DNA from: Alphaproteobacteria bacterium
Lineage (GTDB): Bacteria; Pseudomonadota; Alphaproteobacteria; Holosporales; Holosporaceae
Direction: 5' to 3'
NCBI GenBank assembly: GCA_016870135.1
Contig: VGCF01000034.1
Location: 1 to 9,323, forward strand
Length of the DNA stretch: 9,323 bases
This document shows positions 5,619 through 9,323 of this stretch, in pieces (positions within the stretch are counted from its first letter, which is position 1; each line of letters opens with the position of its first letter). The position numbers were made by a program, and so were the translations under genes. The notes beneath the pieces were generated by a model, which worked only from the letters and a program-made list of their open reading frames with translations, was not told the origin of the DNA and searched no databases.

Positions 5619-7322
5619 ATGGCAGCAAAAGATATTCGTTTTAAAGATTCCCAAGGCAGCTTTTTGCGCGGGATTAATATTCTGGCTGATGCCGTTAAAT
5701 CCACATTGGGGCCACGGGGACGAAATGTGATTTTTGAGAGAGCTTATGGTGCACCGCGGGTGACCAAGGATGGTGTTACAGTGGCGAAGGAAATCGAGTT
5801 ATCGGATCGTTTTGAGAATATGGGAGCTCAGATGGTGCGTGAAGTGGCATCCAAGACCGCCGATTCGGCCGGAGACGGTACAACCACAGCCACGGTTTTA
5901 GCCCAAGCTTTGATCCTGGAAGGTGTAAAAGGTATTGGTGCAGGCATGAATCGTATTGAAATCAAGCGCGGTATGGACAAGGCCGTGGAATTATTGATTG
6001 AACAGTTGCACAAAAACAGCGTCACCATCAAAGGGGATGCCCAAAAGATTTCCCAAGTGGCCACCATTTCTGCCAACAGTGATCCTGATATCGGTTCAAT
6101 CGTGGCCGAAGCCATGCAACGTGTGGGTGACGAAGGGGTGATTACGGTAGAAGAAGCCAAGTCTTTGTCCACCGAGCTGGATGTGGTGGAGGGTATGCAG
6201 TTTGATCGTGGATACATTTCTTCTTATTTCTGCACCAATTCTGAAAAAATGATTTGCGAGTTGGAAAATCCATACATTTTGTTGTGCGATAAAAAAATCA
6301 GCTCTTTACAAACCATTACGTCTATTTTGGAAGAATTGGTGCGCAAGGGTGCATCGTGTTTGATTATTGCCGAAGATGTGGAGGGCGAAGCGCTGGCTAC
6401 ATTAATTATCAACAAAATTCGCATTGGATTAAAGGTTGTGGCGGTGAAGGCTCCTGGATTTGGAGATCGTCGCAAAGCCATTCTGGAAGACATTGCCATA
6501 TTAACAGGTGGTCGCGTCATTTCCGAAGAAGTGGGGATGACGTTGGACAAAGTCAGTCTTACCGATTTGGGTAGAGCAAAACGCATTGTTATTGATCGTG
6601 ACAGTACGACCATTGTCGAAGGTGGATTGGGCAGCACCAAAGAAGCCATCGCAGGACGTTGCGGCATGATTCGTCGTCAAATTGAGGATACAGCCTCTGA
6701 TTACGATCGTGAAAAATTGCAAGAACGTTTGGCTAAACTGGTTGGTGGTGTAGCCGTTATTCGTGTGGGTGGGGCCACAGAGGCGGAAGTCAAAGAGAAA
6801 AAAGATCGCGTGGATGATGCAGCCCATGCTACCCGTGCGGCAGTAGAAGAAGGCATCGTGGCTGGAGGTGGTGTGGCCTTGTTGTATGCTGGAAACGCTC
6901 TGGCTGCTTATATCAGCCATATGACAGGAAGTGCTCAACCCCAAGATCATATCGATGTTTCCAATGATTATATTTTTGGTATGCGCTGTGTGTTAAAGGC
7001 TTTGCAAGCTCCTGCCTGTCAAATTGCTGAAAATGCAGGAAAAGAAGGTGCGGTTATCGTGCAAAAATTACTGGAACACAACAGTAAAAATTACGGGTAT
7101 AATGCCCACAAAGATGTCTATGGCGATATGGTGGAAATGGGCGTCATTGATCCGAAAAAAGTGGTGCGTTTGGCATTGCAAAATGCTGGATCTATTGCTG
7201 GATTATTCATCACCACAGAGGTCATGATCAGCGAAAAACCTGCCAAAGAAGCATCAGCACCGCACGCCGGTATGGGTGGTGGAATGGGTGGAATGGGCGG
7301 AATGGGTGGTATGGATTTTTAA
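5619..7322 (+). CDS. groEL: Chaperonin GroEL (Hsp60)
   Basis: GroEL is the double-ring ATP-driven chamber that folds many cytoplasmic proteins with GroES. The 567 residues exceed the usual 545-550, mostly through a longer stretch at about 430-455 before K-A-L-Q-A-P. Nucleotide-site motifs are intact: T-L-G-P-R-G (29-34), D51 in T-K-D-G, D86 in A-G-D-G-T-T-T-A-T, and D-D-A-A-H-A-T-R-A-A-V-E-E-G with the adjacent G-G-G. The apical domain contains V-V-A-V-K-A-P-G-F-G-D-R-R. The protein ends in the flexible G-G-M repeat tail (last 17 residues or so) and D-F. AGGAG (5606-5610) lies 8 bases before the ATG. It is co-transcribed with groES, and a probable terminator follows 8 bases after the stop. 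In intracellular bacteria GroEL is often very abundant, which would fit the strong ribosome site; that is inference. Confidence 0.98.
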   Translation: MAAKDIRFKDSQGSFLRGINILADAVKSTLGPRGRNVIFERAYGAPRVTKDGVTVAKEIELSDRFENMGAQMVREVASKTADSAGDGTTTATVLAQALILEGVKGIGAGMNRIEIKRGMDKAVELLIEQLHKNSVTIKGDAQKISQVATISANSDPDIGSIVAEAMQRVGDEGVITVEEAKSLSTELDVVEGMQFDRGYISSYFCTNSEKMICELENPYILLCDKKISSLQTITSILEELVRKGASCLIIAEDVEGEALATLIINKIRIGLKVVAVKAPGFGDRRKAILEDIAILTGGRVISEEVGMTLDKVSLTDLGRAKRIVIDRDSTTIVEGGLGSTKEAIAGRCGMIRRQIEDTASDYDREKLQERLAKLVGGVAVIRVGGATEAEVKEKKDRVDDAAHATRAAVEEGIVAGGGVALLYAGNALAAYISHMTGSAQPQDHIDVSNDYIFGMRCVLKALQAPACQIAENAGKEGAVIVQKLLEHNSKNYGYNAHKDVYGDMVEMGVIDPKKVVRLALQNAGSIAGLFITTEVMISEKPAKEASAPHAGMGGGMGGMGGMGGMDF

Positions 7323-7330
7323 ATCCTTTT

Positions 7331-7352
7331 GACGGGCCTGCTGGTCTGTTTT
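7331..7352 (+). terminator. Probable groESL terminator
   Basis: GACGGGCC (7331-7338) can pair with GGTCTGTT (7343-7350) across the loop TGCT, giving an 8-bp RNA stem including three G-U pairs, ending in a T4 run (7349-7352). It begins 8 bases after the groEL stop. The wobble pairs and short T run make it a moderate candidate. Confidence 0.5.
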
Positions 7353-7460
7353 ACAACGCAGGGGGGGGGCTCTGTCCCCTCTGTTGGATGGCGACTCCTC
7401 CTCTGATCCTTGTTCTCTGGGTATGATGGTGGCCAATGGGCATCAAATATCCGATAAAAC

Positions 7461-7484
7461 GATTTTTCCCTATTGGGAAAAATC
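7461..7484. repeat. Perfect 10-bp inverted repeat (hairpin) downstream of groEL
   Basis: GATTTTTCCC and GGGAAAAATC are exact reverse complements separated by TATT. Neither strand has a T run right after the stem, so a standard terminator is not well supported; a backup groEL terminator or a protein-binding site remain possible. It lies in the 224-base gap 7323-7546, which otherwise holds the terminator above, a run of nine G at 7361-7369, and no gene I can support. Confidence 0.6.
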
Positions 7485-7546
7485 ATAAAAAAGCGTACAC
7501 TGTTTTTTAACACGTTGCATTGACCAACTCTTAAACAAGCCTGTTC

Positions 7547-8512
7547 ATGATATTACATTACTTTTTTTACAAATTTTCTCTTTTGATTGTACGTTTTCTT
7601 ACCTGTGTTCACAGGCCAATAACGCCGATGGTTGGGGGTGTGGCCATTGTTCTTTTCGGCGTTTTGTCTGTTCACGGTAAAGGCGCAGAAAAAAAAGAAG
7701 GAGGGAAAAATGAATCGGGGGTCAATGATTTGACAAACCAATTGATTGATCTGCGCGGTCAGAGTGTGGAAAAAGCAGACATTGGAACGCTTTTTATCAG
7801 TGGAAAAGATGTGGATTTGGTCATAGAGGGACAAACGTCCAATGAGAACAAAATTAATCTCAATACCAATGCCACCACCCGGCTGGGCAAAAAGAAAACC
7901 AGTTTAAAACTGTTGGGGCCAGATCACCAAAAATTGCACGGTAAAATATTGGTGCCTCCTGGTATGCGCCTAGTCATAGAAGGCGGATCAGTCAATCTGA
8001 CCATTCGGGGACTTGTTGGTGAATTATCCGTTGCTGCTGGGTCAGCTGAGATTTCCGGACAGGGTAAATTGTCACGATTTACATTGGTTTCTGGTGAAGC
8101 GTCTGTCAAATTGCATGGTTTGATGGGGCAAACACAGATGCACTGTGGCAAGGGGGATATTCAGGTTGGATTTATTCGTGAATCCTATGAAAATATCAGT
8201 GATTTGGTTATACCATCTGACAATACCGAGGGCGCAGAAAATAAATACATATCATCGGGATTACGTTTGCATTCTCCGGCAGTAAAAATGACGATTAATC
8301 TGGCCAATGGTCAAGCCACCGTCTTTTTTCCAAAGGATACAGGGGCGTATTATCCAAAAGAAAATGGCAACGTGAAAACCTTGAGTGTTCCCCATCAATC
8401 TAAACGGGCGCCATATCGTATTTTTCCCTATATTTCTGGTTCGGCATCATTAACATTGCGCAATGATGCCAGCGGGTCCGCCGCTGGGGCCTTGCACAAT
8501 CCAGGACAATAA
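7547..8512 (+). CDS. Exported protein of unknown function with 18-residue repeats (putative beta-solenoid)
   Basis: I do not recognise this 321-residue protein. It starts with either a long hydrophobic segment (ATG 7547: F-F-Y-K-F-S-L-L-I-V-R-F-L) followed by a second one, or, from ATG 7628 (residue 28), with a normal signal peptide whose core is V-A-I-V-L-F-G-V-L-S-V and possible cleavage near G-K-G-A. The second start looks more natural, though neither has a visible Shine-Dalgarno. A lysine/glutamate-rich linker follows, then beta-rich sequence from about residue 80. Residues 147-200 consist of three exact 18-residue units beginning G147, G165 and G183, each with a second glycine at the ninth position (155, 173, 191), and a partial fourth from G201. 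This regular pattern resembles the stacked strands of DUF4097/DUF2807-type putative adhesin domains; that comparison is inference. Only two cysteines occur (20, 200). The tail is Ser/Gly/Ala rich. A strong hairpin terminator follows, so it is probably a single-gene transcript; no convincing promoter was found. Confidence 0.75.
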   Translation: MILHYFFYKFSLLIVRFLTCVHRPITPMVGGVAIVLFGVLSVHGKGAEKKEGGKNESGVNDLTNQLIDLRGQSVEKADIGTLFISGKDVDLVIEGQTSNENKINLNTNATTRLGKKKTSLKLLGPDHQKLHGKILVPPGMRLVIEGGSVNLTIRGLVGELSVAAGSAEISGQGKLSRFTLVSGEASVKLHGLMGQTQMHCGKGDIQVGFIRESYENISDLVIPSDNTEGAENKYISSGLRLHSPAVKMTINLANGQATVFFPKDTGAYYPKENGNVKTLSVPHQSKRAPYRIFPYISGSASLTLRNDASGSAAGALHNPGQ

Positions 8513-8543
8513 TGAATCAGGGGGGTGTGCTTGGTGGGTCAAT

Positions 8544-8579
8544 GGGGCATTGCATCCATGTTTTTTATGCCCCCTTTTT
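8544..8579 (+). terminator. Rho-independent terminator after the exported-protein gene
   Basis: GGGGCAT (8544-8550) and ATGCCCC (8567-8573) form a 7-bp G+C-rich stem with a 16-base loop, followed by C and TTTTT (8575-8579). It lies 31 bases after the stop at 8512. The loop is long, but stem strength and T run fit termination before fabZ. Confidence 0.6.
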
Positions 8580-8620
8580 AAAAATGTTGAAATTCAAGCG
8601 GGTAAAGTGTCAAAAAGGTA

Positions 8621-8649
8621 TGGTCAGATCAGATTCCTGTGGGTAAAAT
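8621..8649 (+). promoter_or_regulatory. Candidate fabZ promoter
   Basis: TGGTCA (8621-8626, 4 of 6 to TTGACA) and TAAAAT (8644-8649, 5 of 6 to TATAAT) are 17 bases apart, giving a start near 8656 and a leader of about 30 bases. The terminator just upstream makes an independent promoter likely. Confidence 0.45.
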
Positions 8650-8685
8650 AAAGGTATGTTTGGTTCAATACATTAGGGGTAGATC

Positions 8686-9192
8686 ATGATTGACGGGCGC
8701 GTTTCTGCACATATTCAGCCAGCAGGCGTTCCAGAAACCTTGACAACCGAGCGCATTATGCATCTTTTGCCCCATCGGTATCCGATGTTGTTGTTGGATC
8801 GTTTGGAAAGCATGGTTACGAATGAATCTGCTGTTGGTATTAAAAACGTCACCATTAACGAGCCTTTTTTTAATGGACATTTTCCAGGTCATCCCGTTAT
8901 GCCTGGTGTGTTGATCGTAGAGGCCATGGCTCAGACGGCTGCGGCACTGGTGATGTACTCTTTGGGCATCGAGCATCAAGACACGCTGGTTTATTTTATG
9001 TCCATTTCCGAAGCACGATTTCGCATTCCTGTCATGCCTGGTGACACATTGTATCTGCACGTTGAAAAACGTCAGCAAAGAGGCATGGTGTGGCGTTTTT
9101 ATGGTCAGGCCATTGTATCTGGAAAAATCGTGGCCGAAGCCATGTATACGGCTCAAATTTCCAGTAAAAACCCCGTGACCACACCTGTATAA
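8686..9192 (+). CDS. fabZ: 3-hydroxyacyl-ACP dehydratase FabZ
   Basis: FabZ removes water from beta-hydroxyacyl-ACP to give trans-2-enoyl-ACP in each round of type II fatty acid synthesis. The hot-dog fold is clear: I-M-H-L-L-P-H-R-Y-P-M-L-L-L-D (24-38), then G-H-F-P-G-H-P-V-M-P-G-V-L with catalytic H65, and V-E-A-M-A-Q with catalytic E79, 14 residues later as in other FabZ. The Y-F-M and F-R-x-P-V-x-P-G-D motifs follow. ATG 8686 has AGGGG about 9 bases before it and gives 168 residues, slightly longer than usual at both ends. Residues 160-168 (S-K-N-P-V-T-T-P-V) and the stop lie inside the first unit of a 71-base tandem repeat, so the tail is probably repeat-derived. In many proteobacteria fabZ sits between lpxD and lpxA; lpxD is not upstream here, and downstream is repeat to the window end. 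Confidence 0.95.
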   Translation: MIDGRVSAHIQPAGVPETLTTERIMHLLPHRYPMLLLDRLESMVTNESAVGIKNVTINEPFFNGHFPGHPVMPGVLIVEAMAQTAAALVMYSLGIEHQDTLVYFMSISEARFRIPVMPGDTLYLHVEKRQQRGMVWRFYGQAIVSGKIVAEAMYTAQISSKNPVTTPV

Positions 9193-9323
9193 CCCGGTGT
9201 ATCGCTCCAGCATCATTCCCGCGCCTGTACAGCAGTAAAAACCCCGTGACTACACCTATATAACCCGGTGTATCGCCCCAGCATCATTCCCGCGCCTGTA
9301 CAGCAGTCAGAATCCTGTGACAA
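9162..9323. repeat. 71-base tandem repeat overlapping the fabZ 3' end
   Basis: Unit 1 is 9162-9232 and unit 2 is 9233-9303; they differ at only 3 of 71 positions (9180/9251, 9187/9258, 9206/9277), all transitions. A third, more diverged unit starts at 9304 (15 of its 20 visible bases match) and runs out of the window. Each full unit contains ACACC-N10-GGTGT, able to form a small stem, and ends in the palindrome CTGTACAG (9225-9232, 9296-9303). Unit 1 supplies the final nine codons and TAA of fabZ. The period is not a multiple of three, so the later copies are not a coding extension. Confidence 0.92.

Noticed and set aside
6224..6950. Long minus-strand reading frames inside groEL
   Set aside because: They are antisense to a fully conserved groEL and have no family features of their own.
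9181..9200. ACACC-N10-GGTGT in the repeat as the fabZ terminator
   Set aside because: A 5-bp stem with no T run after it; it recurs as part of every repeat unit and overlaps the fabZ stop codon.
9162..9323. CRISPR array
   Set aside because: The whole 71-base unit is repeated with no variable spacers, so it is a plain tandem repeat.

Overview
The window looks like a chromosomal segment of an alphaproteobacterium, most plausibly a host-associated or reduced-genome lineage (Holosporales/Rickettsiales-like). This is inferred from protein character (IscU, PepA, GroEL and FabZ all read as divergent alphaproteobacterial forms), moderate A+T content with heavy TTG leucine use, core genes found outside their usual operons, and a visibly decaying gene. 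The order-level placement is a guess. TAA ends every complete gene except iscA, which ends in TGA at the canonical family C-terminus, so the code appears standard.

Layout. 1-923 (+) is the 3' part of recF (recombination/replication repair ATPase), ending at a small hairpin with a T run. 949-2010 (-) is the wreck of a gene for an exported protein: it has a clean signal peptide, two in-frame TGA codons and at least two frame breaks, two of them at or next to A homopolymers. 2149-3393 (-) is a compact, overlapping iscU-iscA-hscB cluster for iron-sulfur cluster assembly, without iscS, hscA or fdx beside it. A 204-base divergent region (3394-3597) carries two oppositely facing copies of a 12-base sequence that looks like an extended -10 promoter. 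3598-5130 (+) is pepA, an M17 leucyl aminopeptidase with all metal and catalytic residues. 5188-5214 is a degenerate CIRCE (HrcA) operator, followed by groES (5246-5560) and groEL (5619-7322), the chaperonin operon. 7323-7546 is non-coding and holds a probable groEL terminator, a run of nine G and a perfect 10-base-pair hairpin. 7547-8512 (+) encodes an unrecognised exported protein with an exact 18-residue repeat suggestive of a beta-helix or beta-solenoid. After a terminator and a probable promoter, 8686-9192 (+) is fabZ (fatty-acid dehydratase). From 9162 to the window end there is a 71-base tandem repeat whose first copy supplies the last nine codons and the stop of fabZ.

Most genes are housekeeping and I see no defence system, transposon, CRISPR array, phage gene, tRNA or rRNA. 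The shared theme, if there is one, is protein maturation and quality control (Fe-S assembly with co-chaperone, chaperonin, peptidase). The parts that do not fit a textbook description are the decayed exported-protein gene, the 18-residue-repeat exported protein, the divergent duplicated promoter motif and the 71-base repeat eating into fabZ.
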